Below, one piece after another: positions 25,349 to 33,668 of a stretch of DNA of 64,000 nucleotides. Positions within the stretch are counted from its first letter, which is position 1. Each line of letters opens with the position of its first letter. A program made the translations under genes and the position numbers. The DNA is from Algoriphagus sp. AK58. GTDB lineage: Bacteria; Bacteroidota; Bacteroidia; Cytophagales; Cyclobacteriaceae. The notes below the pieces were generated by a model. That model was not told the origin of the DNA. It saw nothing but the letters and a program-made list of their open reading frames with translations, and made no database searches. Location of the stretch: positions 1 through 64,000 of the forward strand of contig NZ_QEIG01000002.1 of assembly GCF_014324365.1 (NCBI RefSeq). The letters run 5' to 3'.

Positions 25349-25750
25349 ATGAAGTCTATAAAAATTTCAATTCCTTCTCTAATAGAGAACATTAAGATCA
25401 TCGAAAGTTTCATTGACAATGCCAAAGAAAACTTCGAGATCAACGATGACATCTATGGGAACATTATGATTTCAGTGACTGAATGCATCAGTAATGCCAT
25501 CATACACGGAAATCAAAATGATAAGAATAAGCTGGTTCACATGGAACTTCGTATGGAAGATGGTCAGCTTAAGTTTATCATTGAGGACGAAGGGGAAGGG
25601 TTTGATCTTGCCATTTTACCTGATCCAACCGAACCTGAAAATATAGAAAAGCCAGGAGGGAGGGGTATATTCTTGATCCGGCACTTAAGTGACGACGTCA
25701 AGTTTGAGGAAGGAGGAAAGAAAACGATTCTTTCTTTTTACATAGATTAG
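25349..25750 (+). CDS. Anti-sigma-factor-type ATP-binding protein (RsbW-like)
   Basis: A 133-residue single HATPase domain of the GHKL anti-sigma/serine-kinase type. N box SVTECISNAIIHGNQND, G1 box IEDEGEGFDL, and the short G2 region PGGRGIFLIRHLSDDV. No DHp or sensor domain, so it is not a histidine kinase. It may phosphorylate an antagonist STAS protein or bind a sigma factor; neither is adjacent. ybeY starts four bases after its stop. Confidence 0.85.
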   Translation: MKSIKISIPSLIENIKIIESFIDNAKENFEINDDIYGNIMISVTECISNAIIHGNQNDKNKLVHMELRMEDGQLKFIIEDEGEGFDLAILPDPTEPENIEKPGGRGIFLIRHLSDDVKFEEGGKKTILSFYID

Positions 25751-25753
25751 GAT

Positions 25754-26179
25754 ATGGCGATCAATTTCTTTACGGAAGACATCAAGTTTGATCTGTCGCA
25801 AAAACAAAAAAGAAAAAATTGGCTGAAGCAAATCGCTCAATCCGAGGATTTCAAACTAGGCGAACTGAATTACATCTTTTGCTCAGACGAGTACCTCTAT
25901 CAGATCAACGTGGATTACCTCAATCATCATACTTATACCGATATTATCACTTTTGACAATTCGGAAGAAGAAAAGGTGATAGAAGGAGATATTTTCATCA
26001 GTATTGATCGGGTGAAAGAGAATGCTCAAAAACATAAACAAGAAGAATCATCAGAACTAAGCAGGGTGATCTCCCATGGTCTTTTCCACTTGATGGGGTA
26101 TAAAGACAAAACCAAGTCTGATGCTGAAGTCATGAGAAGTAAAGAGGCTCTTGCCATAGAATTATTCAAAACACTATAA
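25754..26179 (+). CDS. ybeY: Endoribonuclease YbeY (rRNA maturation)
   Basis: Zn-dependent single-strand endoRNase for 16S rRNA 3' maturation and ribosome quality control. 141 residues. The family's H-x3-H-x5-H motif appears as VISHGLFHLMGYKDKT: the first two His are present, the third ligand position is Asp, a variation I believe is common in Bacteroidota. Strand TDIITFD is the other signature. It ends two bases before the first parS-like site and mnmG follows. Confidence 0.93.
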   Translation: MAINFFTEDIKFDLSQKQKRKNWLKQIAQSEDFKLGELNYIFCSDEYLYQINVDYLNHHTYTDIITFDNSEEEKVIEGDIFISIDRVKENAQKHKQEESSELSRVISHGLFHLMGYKDKTKSDAEVMRSKEALAIELFKTL

Positions 26180-26180
26180 A

Positions 26181-26196
26181 CGTTCCACGTGAAACA
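26181..26196. other. parS-like site 1
   Basis: CGTTCCACGTGAAACA: differs from the bacterial parS consensus TGTTTCACGTGAAACA at two positions (first base and one T to C). It lies directly behind the ybeY stop codon. Confidence 0.6.
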
Positions 26197-26223
26197 TGGG
26201 AAATCCTTTAATTGGATTCTCTA

Positions 26224-26239
26224 TGTTCCACGTGGAACA
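26224..26239. other. parS-like site 2 (perfect palindrome)
   Basis: TGTTCCACGTGGAACA is a perfect 16-bp palindrome, one change per arm from the parS consensus. It is 43 bp from site 1, in the 76-bp gap before mnmG. Two sites this close suggest a ParB-loading locus, and parS sites normally lie near the origin. Confidence 0.65.
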
Positions 26240-26255
26240 TCAACAAAGAAAAGTC

Positions 26256-28121
26256 ATGTTTCCAAAATATGATGTGATAGTAGTAGGCGCAGGACATGCC
26301 GGCTGTGAAGCTGCACATGCAGCAGCAAAGATGGGCTCAAAGGTATTATTGTGTACAATGAACATGAATACCATAGCCCAAATGTCCTGTAACCCTGCCA
26401 TGGGTGGCGTAGCAAAAGGGCAGATCGTCCGAGAAATAGATGCTTTGGGAGGAATGTCAGGCATCATATCCGACAAATCCATGATTCAGTTCCGTATGCT
26501 CAACCGATCAAAAGGACCTGCCATGTGGTCTCCAAGAACACAAAATGACCGAATGCGATTTGCAGAAGAGTGGAGACTTGCTTTAGAACAAACTCCTAAT
26601 GTAGATTTTTGGCAAGAAATGATCAGTGGACTGCTGGTAAAAGACGGTAGGGTAAGGGGAGTCCGCACTGGAATCGGGATAGAGATAGAATCAGAAACTG
26701 TAGTCTTAACGAATGGGACATTCCTGAACGGCATAATTCACATTGGAGAGAAACAATTTGGCGGAGGTCGAACAGGAGAGTCAGCAGCAAAGGGAATCAC
26801 AGAACAACTGGTTCAACTTGGCTTCGAAGCAGGACGAATGAAAACAGGAACTCCACCAAGGGTAGACGGAAGAAGCCTCGATTACTCCAAAATGGAAGAA
26901 CAACTTGGAGATGAACAGCCAGAAAAATTCTCATACTTGGAGCTTACCAGACCACTGGAAACTCAAAAAAGCTGCTGGATTACCTATACCAATAAAGAGG
27001 TCCATCAAACATTGGAAACTGGGTTTGATCGGTCTCCTATGTTTAATGGTCGAATTCAAGGACTAGGTCCAAGATACTGCCCAAGCATTGAAGATAAAAT
27101 CAACCGATTTGCTGAAAGAGAGAGGCATCAAATCTTCGTGGAACCAGAAGGATGGAACACTGTTGAAATCTACGTCAATGGATTTTCAACATCACTTCCG
27201 GAAGATGTACAATATAAAGCCTTAAGACTTATCCCAGGATTTGAGAATGCAAAAATGTTTAGACCCGGATATGCAATTGAGTATGATTTCTTCCCTCCAA
27301 CACAACTCAAACTTACTCTTGAGACTCATTTGATCGAAAACTTGTACTTTGCGGGTCAGATCAATGGTACAACAGGATATGAAGAAGCTGCTTGCCAAGG
27401 ACTAATGGCGGGCATAAACGCAAGCTTGAAAGTTCAGGAAAAAGATCCATTAGTATTGCAAAGATCTGAAGCCTATATCGGAGTGCTAATCGATGACCTG
27501 ATCAATAAAGGAACAGAGGAGCCTTACCGTATGTTCACTTCAAGAGCTGAGTTTAGACTTTTATTAAGACAGGACAATGCGGATTTGAGATTAACAGATA
27601 TAGGTCACAAAATCGGTTTGGCAGACGAAGAAAGACATCAAAGTATGCTCGATAAAAAGTCTCAAACCGCTAAACTGATTAATGATCTTAAACAGAAGAG
27701 ATTCGCGCCGGAAGAAATTAATGCAGGCTTGACAGAAATTGAAACGGCGGCAATTACTGAAAAAATCAGTGCCGAAAAACTTCTCAAACGTCCACAGATA
27801 GGCATCGAAGAATTGAAAAAAATCCATCCGGATCTTAAAGCCTATCTTGGCAAATATTCCAAGGAAGTACTCGAACAAGCTGAAGTACAAATCAAGTATG
27901 ACAGTTATCTCGAGAAAGAAAAACAAATGGTAGAGAAACTTTCCAATATGGAAAACTTTAGAATACCACCCAAGTTCGATTATTTGTCCATTGCAGCACT
28001 TTCGAACGAGGCAAGGCAGAAACTGAATAAAATCCGTCCCGAAACTATGGGACAAGCCTCTAGAATCAGCGGAGTTTCTCCTGCAGATCTATCTATTTTG
28101 ACTGTGTACTTAGGAAGATAA
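26256..28121 (+). CDS. mnmG: tRNA uridine-5-carboxymethylaminomethyl modification enzyme MnmG
   Basis: FAD subunit of MnmE-MnmG, which installs cmnm5 (or nm5) at U34 of several tRNAs. The reading frame is open from 26196, but those first 20 codons run through the parS sites; the family start is MFPKYDVIVVGAGHAGCEAA at 26256 (621 residues). Visible: the FAD motif GAGHAG, conserved CNPAMGGVAKGQIVREID, GTFLNGIIHIGE, GRTGESAAKG, MKTGTPPRVDG, RPGYAIEYDF, GQINGTTGYEEAACQGL and the C-terminal helical domain. It is followed after one base by a methyltransferase gene. Confidence 0.96.
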   Translation: MFPKYDVIVVGAGHAGCEAAHAAAKMGSKVLLCTMNMNTIAQMSCNPAMGGVAKGQIVREIDALGGMSGIISDKSMIQFRMLNRSKGPAMWSPRTQNDRMRFAEEWRLALEQTPNVDFWQEMISGLLVKDGRVRGVRTGIGIEIESETVVLTNGTFLNGIIHIGEKQFGGGRTGESAAKGITEQLVQLGFEAGRMKTGTPPRVDGRSLDYSKMEEQLGDEQPEKFSYLELTRPLETQKSCWITYTNKEVHQTLETGFDRSPMFNGRIQGLGPRYCPSIEDKINRFAERERHQIFVEPEGWNTVEIYVNGFSTSLPEDVQYKALRLIPGFENAKMFRPGYAIEYDFFPPTQLKLTLETHLIENLYFAGQINGTTGYEEAACQGLMAGINASLKVQEKDPLVLQRSEAYIGVLIDDLINKGTEEPYRMFTSRAEFRLLLRQDNADLRLTDIGHKIGLADEERHQSMLDKKSQTAKLINDLKQKRFAPEEINAGLTEIETAAITEKISAEKLLKRPQIGIEELKKIHPDLKAYLGKYSKEVLEQAEVQIKYDSYLEKEKQMVEKLSNMENFRIPPKFDYLSIAALSNEARQKLNKIRPETMGQASRISGVSPADLSILTVYLGR

Positions 28122-28122
28122 A

Positions 28123-29016
28123 ATGCCCGAAAGACTCACAAAATGCCCACTCTGTAAAAGTGGGCATTTTCTTAACCATATTGAGATCACAGATTATGCA
28201 GTAAGCAAAAGTTCCTTTGTGCTCTGCAGATGCTCTGAATGTCAGCTAGTATTTACCAATCCTAGACCAACTTCCGAAGAAATTGGTCCTTATTATGATT
28301 TTCCGGAATATTACTCACATCAGGACCAATCCAAGAATCTGACTCAATGGATTTACCAAAGAGTAAGAAATTACAGCATTTCCAAAAAAGTGGAATTAAT
28401 CGAGCAGTTTGTTGAGGAAGGTAAACTCCTGGATTATGGCTGTGGAACTGGCGAATTTCTATATGAAGCTAGTATCAACCTTTGGAAAGTAGTAGGTATA
28501 GAACCCAATGAGAAAGCCAGAATTCAGGCAAACAAGAAATTGGGAGGCAAAGTTATAGCCTCAATTGATGATCTTAAAAAAGACAGCCTGTTTGATGTCA
28601 TCACGCTATTCCATGTCCTAGAACACATTCACGACCTAAGGAAAACAGTTAAAAAGATTTTAACTCATTTAAAATCAGGAGGTTATTTGATCATTGCTAT
28701 TCCAAATCACGAATCATGGGATGGTAAACACTATGGAAAATTCTGGGCAGGATGGGATGTTCCAAGGCATCTATACCATTTCAACTCCAAGACAATGGAC
28801 CGCTTTAAAGATGAATTTGACCTAAATCTAACCGAAATCAAACCCATGGTCTTTGATTCCTTCTATGTAAGCTTATTATCAGAAAAATATAAAAATCCCA
28901 ATTCTTCCATATTTTCAAACTATGTACAAGCGGTGAAAAATGGATTAAAATCCAATCAAGAGGCAAATTCACCAGGAAACTATTCCAGCAACATCTATAT
29001 ATTCCAAAAAAAGTGA
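28123..29016 (+). CDS. Class I SAM-dependent methyltransferase with N-terminal zinc ribbon
   Basis: A 297-residue protein. Residues 8-45 carry a C-x2-C ... C-x2-C ribbon (KCPLCKSG, CRCSECQLVF), then TNPRPTSEE, then the methyltransferase core (from about 95): motif I LLDYGCGTGEFLYEA, acidic GIEPNE, and FHVLEHIHD, IAIPNHESWDGKHYG, DVPRHLYHF. This type is found in surface polysaccharide, lipid or quinone pathways; the substrate is unknown. The start ATG lies 2 nt after the mnmG stop, and its own stop overlaps the GTG start of the next gene. Confidence 0.85.
   Translation: MPERLTKCPLCKSGHFLNHIEITDYAVSKSSFVLCRCSECQLVFTNPRPTSEEIGPYYDFPEYYSHQDQSKNLTQWIYQRVRNYSISKKVELIEQFVEEGKLLDYGCGTGEFLYEASINLWKVVGIEPNEKARIQANKKLGGKVIASIDDLKKDSLFDVITLFHVLEHIHDLRKTVKKILTHLKSGGYLIIAIPNHESWDGKHYGKFWAGWDVPRHLYHFNSKTMDRFKDEFDLNLTEIKPMVFDSFYVSLLSEKYKNPNSSIFSNYVQAVKNGLKSNQEANSPGNYSSNIYIFQKK
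28140..28170 (+). other. Terminator-like hairpin inside the methyltransferase coding region
   Basis: A perfect 11-bp stem, AAAATGCCCAC / GTGGGCATTTT, with a 9-nt loop, ends in TTTTCTT. It lies 17 bases into the methyltransferase gene and encodes part of its zinc ribbon. It may end a share of mnmG transcripts or attenuate expression of the following genes. Confidence 0.55.
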
Positions 29017-30704
29017 AGTGGATTAAAAGTATATATGCTCTTTTTCTAACCCTATTACTTTTTGCGTCCTGCGCAAAACAAAGTTCACCCACGGGCGGAC
29101 CTAGGGATGAAAAACCTCCCTCATTAATAGAATCTAATCCTAAAGACCAATCACTCAATACCAAACCTAGCGAAATCAAATTGATATTCGATGAATTTGT
29201 GACTTTAGAGAACGCTACCAAAGGCGTAGTAATTACACCAAGAATCAAGAAAGATGAAGTTGAGTTTACAGCCCTAAAAAACACGGTTACTGTAAAATTA
29301 AATCAAGACCTAGAAGACAGTACAACTTATGTATTTGATTTTCAGAAAGCTGTGGTGGATTTATCCGAAAAAAATCCAGCTGAAAATCTTAAAATCGTTT
29401 TTTCGACAGGAAACTCTATTGACAGTCTAAGCTTATCAGGAAATATTGACTTTTACTATCCAGAAAATAAGGAGGACTTCAAAAACGTCTTGGTAGGTCT
29501 GTATCCTATCGATGATACGACCGACGTTTTCACATCACAGCCATATTACTTAGGCCAAGTGGATACTCTGGGAAACTTCAAAATCACCAATATCAAAAAT
29601 GGTGAATACAGGGCTTATGCCTGGAGAGATACAAACGGCAGCCTAAAAGCAGAATCAAAGTCTGAAGATTACGACTTCTTGCTCGACACACTAACTCTCA
29701 ATGAAAGTACCCAAAACTTACAATTCAATCTTTCTAAAGCAGACCTAACACCGATAAAAGTTCTTAGATCATCCACATTTGGGAAAAATTATGACGTCAT
29801 TCTCAACAGGAACCCAGTATCAACAAAAATCCAAAATGAGCTAATAGGCAAGGAATATTTCTACATCAATTCAGACAAACGGATAAGGATTTATCCCAAC
29901 TCATTGAAAACCGACAGCATTCCTTTTCAATTAAGTCTAATAGATTCAGTAGGTTTTTCGAAAGACTCACTCATTTATGCAAAATTTCAAGACTCAGACC
30001 GTAAACCTGAAAAACTTGAGATTACAGCAAACTCCGGAAAAAGTTTTTACCAAAATCTCGAAATCGAGCTCAAATTCAATAAGCCAGTACTAAACATAAA
30101 CACCGATTCTCTCTTTATCCAATACGATACAGCATCTTTCATCCCAATCAACAAGGAAATGCTCTCCTTTGCCGATTCAGCAAAAATGGATCTACTGAAA
30201 GTAAAACTTTTTATACCCGACTCCCTTAGTAAAGAAATTTTCACCATAAAGGCAGCCGATTCAACATTCACCGATATTGAAGGACAGGTAAATGAAAAAA
30301 ATCTTTCAGCCAACTACCGGAAATTGAAGCGGGATGGATTAGCGGATGAGATTTCAGGAAAGATTGAAGGTGCAAATCCACCCTTTATTATTCACCTGTT
30401 AAATAGTAAGGACGAGCTTATCAAGGAGATTTTCATCGATCGAGGAAACACATATTCGTTTAAACTTCTCGAACCAGGTACTTATAAACTAAGGGTAATC
30501 GAAGATTTAAACGGAAACCGGCGTTGGGATCCATCAAACTATACACAAAAAAAACCAGCCGAAAGGGTATTTTATTACACTGGAGAAGAAAACAAAAATG
30601 AAATTATTGTAAGAGGTGGATGGACACTGGAAGATCAAAACCTAGAGGCAAAACCACACACTGGTTTACCAACCAAGAAAAAAAATGATGTGGACAACCC
30701 ATAA
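29013..30704 (+). CDS. Large lipoprotein with SbsA/Ig-like N-terminal domain
   Basis: A 563-residue protein starting at GTG (29013), overlapping the preceding stop. Lipobox FASC at 17-20, then SPTGGPRDEKPPSLIESNPKDQS leading into an Ig-like (SbsA-type) domain: SEIKLIFDEFVTLENATKGVVITP, TVTVKLNQDLEDSTTYVFDF. Middle and C-terminal parts repeat beta-sandwich patterns, ending with a carboxypeptidase-regulatory-like EPGTYKLRVIEDLNGNRRWD. Similar lipoproteins are common in Bacteroidetes; they are surface or periplasmic and of unknown function. The gene ends at the candidate origin. Confidence 0.75.
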   Translation: MKWIKSIYALFLTLLLFASCAKQSSPTGGPRDEKPPSLIESNPKDQSLNTKPSEIKLIFDEFVTLENATKGVVITPRIKKDEVEFTALKNTVTVKLNQDLEDSTTYVFDFQKAVVDLSEKNPAENLKIVFSTGNSIDSLSLSGNIDFYYPENKEDFKNVLVGLYPIDDTTDVFTSQPYYLGQVDTLGNFKITNIKNGEYRAYAWRDTNGSLKAESKSEDYDFLLDTLTLNESTQNLQFNLSKADLTPIKVLRSSTFGKNYDVILNRNPVSTKIQNELIGKEYFYINSDKRIRIYPNSLKTDSIPFQLSLIDSVGFSKDSLIYAKFQDSDRKPEKLEITANSGKSFYQNLEIELKFNKPVLNINTDSLFIQYDTASFIPINKEMLSFADSAKMDLLKVKLFIPDSLSKEIFTIKAADSTFTDIEGQVNEKNLSANYRKLKRDGLADEISGKIEGANPPFIIHLLNSKDELIKEIFIDRGNTYSFKLLEPGTYKLRVIEDLNGNRRWDPSNYTQKKPAERVFYYTGEENKNEIIVRGGWTLEDQNLEAKPHTGLPTKKKNDVDNP

Positions 30705-31094
30705 AATTTCTGTGTAAAACTGTAGAATAAACGATGACAACTCAGACTTTTTCCACTGATGAAAGATCAAGAAGCCAAACATGAACCATTACTGAGGATA
30801 AACCCAAGTTTATCCACGTCTATCAAGTAAGTTTTCAACAGAACAATTACACACAAAACATCGCAAGAACTAATCCACAAAAAAAAGAAGTAAATAAATA
30901 GATATCATAAAATCAATTACTTATAAGTGGAAAACACGTGAATAACCTGTTAAAAAACCAAGAAAAAAAAGAGCTTATTTGTGGTTAACACTCAATGGGA
31001 CCTTTTTCCACAAATCCACAGACTTAATAACCTTAATAAGTTTTTTTAATTAAATAAAATAATGAAGATATAGGGATGTGAAAAGTGTGGATAG
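30689..31094. other. Candidate replication origin (oriC) with DnaA-box cluster
   Basis: The 456-bp gap before the acyl-CoA synthetase is AT-rich, has no ORF, and holds many DnaA-box-like 9-mers (consensus TTWTNCACA): TTTTCCACA at 31004 (perfect), and one-mismatch sites TGTGGACAA 30689, TTTTCCACT 30749, TTATCCACG 30810, TAATCCACA 30871, TGTGGTTAA 30980 and TGTGGATAG 31086. An A/T-only block (about 31035-31065) could serve for unwinding. parS-like sites and mnmG lie within 5 kb, and coding orientation and base skew change in this neighbourhood. dnaA is not in the window; this is normal in Bacteroidota. Confidence 0.6.
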
Positions 31095-31160
31095 CATAAC
31101 ATTGTGATTCATTTTTTGATTTGGTAATATTAGATCACATAAACCCAAAATCCTTTCAAC

Positions 31161-32909
31161 ATGCAACTCACACGCCTATTTGACCTGCTTCCGTATCAAA
31201 TCACCAAATACGACAAGGAGGTAGCTTTTGCCAGAAAAGAAAATGGAACTTGGAAGACCTATTCCTCCAAAGACGTTAAAAAGATAGTTGATAATCTAAG
31301 TTTAGCATTTTTAAATCAGGGAATCGTCGAAGGCGATCGTATTGCCATTATTTCTGAAAACAGGCCTGAATGGAATTTCATCGACTTGGCTTTACAACAG
31401 ATTGGAGCCATTTCGGTACCCATGTATCCTACCATTACATCGGAAGACTACTCGTACATTTTCAATCACGCAGAAGTGAAAATGATTTTTGTAGGAGATC
31501 AGGTGATATATGATAAAGCTGCACAGGTCGCAGAGGATCGTAAAATTTATTCTTTTGACTATCTCGATGGAGTTGAGCATTGGTCATCCTTGAAAGAAAA
31601 AGGTGAATCAGGAGACTTAGCCACTTTGGAGGAATCCAAATCAAAGGTTGGACCGGATGATCTTTTTACAATCATTTACACCTCAGGTACAACGGGAAGA
31701 CCTAAGGGGGTCATGCTGACCCACAAGAATGTCCTATCCAATTTGATATCTGTTTCCCATATCATGTCTCCTCCACCCGGAACTTCCAAAGTGTTGAGTT
31801 TTTTGCCCCTTTGTCATATTTATGAGCGAACGGCTTCTTTCTGTTTTATCTATTTGGGATTCTCGGTTTATTATGCCGAAAACATGGAAAAAATCGGCGA
31901 AAACCTCAAAGAAGTTCAGCCTCATGTTTTCAATACTGTACCAAGACTGTTGGAGAAGGTATATGATAAAATTGTGGCTAAAGGCTATGAACTTACAGGC
32001 GTTAAGAAAAAACTATTCTTTTGGGCTCTCAACCTGGGATTAAGATACGACCCGGCTGCGAATATGGGAGCTTGGTATGATTTTCAACTTAAATTGGCCA
32101 ATAAGCTTATTTTCTCTAAATGGAGAGAAGCCTTGGGCGGAAATGTGATGCAGATCAATTCAGGAGCCTCTGCACTTCAGCCAAGATTAGCAAGGGTATT
32201 TTGGGCAGCAGGCATCAGAGTCTGCGAAGGGTACGGTTTGACTGAAACTTCACCGGTTGTAACTGCTTCTATTGGAACCAAGGAAGAAATTCGGATAGGT
32301 TACGTCGGAAAAATCGTAAAAGATGTTCAGGTGAAAATCGCAGAAGATGGCGAAATTCTGGTCAAAGGACCCAACGTGATGCAAGGATACTACCGAGAGC
32401 CTGAAATGACCGCAGAGGTACTTAAAAACGGCTGGTTTCACACAGGAGATATCGGGGAGCTGGATGGAGATTATCTCAAAATCACTGATCGCAAAAAAGA
32501 GATGTTTAAAACCTCCGGAGGCAAGTACATTGCCCCTCAGGTAATGGAAAATAAATTCAAGGAATCACCGCTTATCGAACAACTCATGGTAGTCGGTGAC
32601 GGCCGTAATTATCCTGCTGCATTGATTGTCCCAAGTTTTGACGGTTTGAAAGAATACTGTAAGCGAAAGGATATTCCTTACACATCTGATGAAGAGATGG
32701 TTAGTAAGCCTGAAATCAAAGAGAAGTATCAAGCAGAGATAGACTCTTACAATAAGTATTTTGGAAAATGGGAGCAGATCAAGCGTTTTACTTTGTTGGA
32801 CAAACCATGGGGAATTGATACCGGGGAGCTAACTCCAACGATGAAATTGAAACGAAAAGTCATCTCTCAAAAGTATCAGAAGCAAATCGACGAAATCTAC
32901 CAGGCTTAA
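31161..32909 (+). CDS. fadD: Long-chain acyl-CoA synthetase (AMP-binding)
   Basis: Activates fatty acids to acyl-CoA via acyl-AMP. 582 residues. AMP motif YTSGTTGRPKG at about 173-183, then SFLPLCHIYER, GYGLTETSPV (adenine), the hinge WFHTGDIGELDGDYLKITDRKKEMFKTSGGKYI in the C-terminal domain and a final TPTMKLKRKVI with the catalytic-face Lys. The chain length preference is not visible. It is the first gene right of the candidate oriC and opens the fatty-acid block with a MarR regulator next. Confidence 0.9.
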   Translation: MQLTRLFDLLPYQITKYDKEVAFARKENGTWKTYSSKDVKKIVDNLSLAFLNQGIVEGDRIAIISENRPEWNFIDLALQQIGAISVPMYPTITSEDYSYIFNHAEVKMIFVGDQVIYDKAAQVAEDRKIYSFDYLDGVEHWSSLKEKGESGDLATLEESKSKVGPDDLFTIIYTSGTTGRPKGVMLTHKNVLSNLISVSHIMSPPPGTSKVLSFLPLCHIYERTASFCFIYLGFSVYYAENMEKIGENLKEVQPHVFNTVPRLLEKVYDKIVAKGYELTGVKKKLFFWALNLGLRYDPAANMGAWYDFQLKLANKLIFSKWREALGGNVMQINSGASALQPRLARVFWAAGIRVCEGYGLTETSPVVTASIGTKEEIRIGYVGKIVKDVQVKIAEDGEILVKGPNVMQGYYREPEMTAEVLKNGWFHTGDIGELDGDYLKITDRKKEMFKTSGGKYIAPQVMENKFKESPLIEQLMVVGDGRNYPAALIVPSFDGLKEYCKRKDIPYTSDEEMVSKPEIKEKYQAEIDSYNKYFGKWEQIKRFTLLDKPWGIDTGELTPTMKLKRKVISQKYQKQIDEIYQA

Positions 32910-32924
32910 CCGTCTGGTTTTTTT
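32899..32924 (+). terminator. Weak terminator overlapping the acyl-CoA synthetase stop
   Basis: Short 5-bp stem ACCAG / CTGGT across the stop codon, followed by TTTTTT. The stem is short, so efficiency is uncertain. Confidence 0.35.
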
Positions 32925-33074
32925 ATGATTAAATAGAAATCAAGGAAAAAATATTCCCAAAATTTATTATCGGATTTGTATCAGTTAGTCAATTTTTATT
33001 CCGATATGAATTAAGATTAATCTAAAATTTAGATTTTAATTTTATTTTTTCGGCTTATTGCCATTTTTAATTTG

Positions 33075-33117
33075 TGATGCATGCATAACTTTTTTTGAAA
33101 ATAGTATGCATGCATAC
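33075..33117. promoter_or_regulatory. Twin palindromic operator, probably for the MarR regulator
   Basis: ATGCATGCAT occurs twice, at 33077-33086 and 33106-33115, 29 bp apart centre to centre; the second is inside a 14-bp perfect palindrome GTATGCATGCATAC. They lie 46-88 bp before the marR start, in an otherwise AT-rich promoter region. Two sites about three helical turns apart fit two dimers on one DNA face. Assignment to this MarR protein is by position only. Confidence 0.6.
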
Positions 33118-33162
33118 AAAACTTTTTTAACTTAGAAGTCTCCATTTTTCGAGCAGAGGTCC

Positions 33163-33624
33163 ATGAAAAGAGAAGAAACAGTCGATTACCACATCAAAAG
33201 TGCCTGGCATGCCATTTCCCGCATGTACAATCAGCAAGCCGCGGAAGAAGGATTCACCACGGCAATAGGTTTTGTCTTGATCAACATTAATTCAAAAGAA
33301 GGAACTCCGGCGACCAAAATTGCTCCTTTAATTGGTTTGGAGACCCGCAGCCTTACCCGAATGCTCAAAACCATGGAGGAAAAAGGCCTGATCTACAAGA
33401 AAGCTGACCCAGTGGATAAACGATCTGTCAGAATATTTCTCACAGCAGAAGGCAAACGGAAAAAAGAAATCTCCATCCAAACCATCATGAAATTCAATCT
33501 GATGGTCAGGGAGGTTGTAAGTGAAGCCGAATTGGAGGTCTTTTTTGGAGTCTTTTCCAAAATCCAATCCGTCATCGACCAAGTTCAGATCAGTGAAATC
33601 AACAAGCCCATATTTGAAATATAA
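33163..33624 (+). CDS. MarR-family transcriptional regulator
   Basis: A 153-residue winged-helix regulator. TPATKIAPLIGLETRSLTRMLKTMEEKGLI is the recognition helix region (about 45-78) and DPVDKRSVRIFLTAEGKRKKE the wing. No cysteine switch is evident, so it probably responds to a ligand. Its place at the head of the fadN-thiolase-acyl-CoA dehydrogenase genes, behind the twin operator, suggests that it controls beta-oxidation, with acyl-CoA as possible effector. Confidence 0.88.
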   Translation: MKREETVDYHIKSAWHAISRMYNQQAAEEGFTTAIGFVLININSKEGTPATKIAPLIGLETRSLTRMLKTMEEKGLIYKKADPVDKRSVRIFLTAEGKRKKEISIQTIMKFNLMVREVVSEAELEVFFGVFSKIQSVIDQVQISEINKPIFEI

Positions 33625-33668
33625 ACCCAATCCTAGTCAAGGATTTTAACTACCAAAAACCCAAAAAA

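Noticed and set aside
26196..26255. Extended N-terminus of mnmG (20 codons, with FHVEHQ)
   Set aside because: These codons are the two parS-like palindromes read through. The conserved family start is at 26256.
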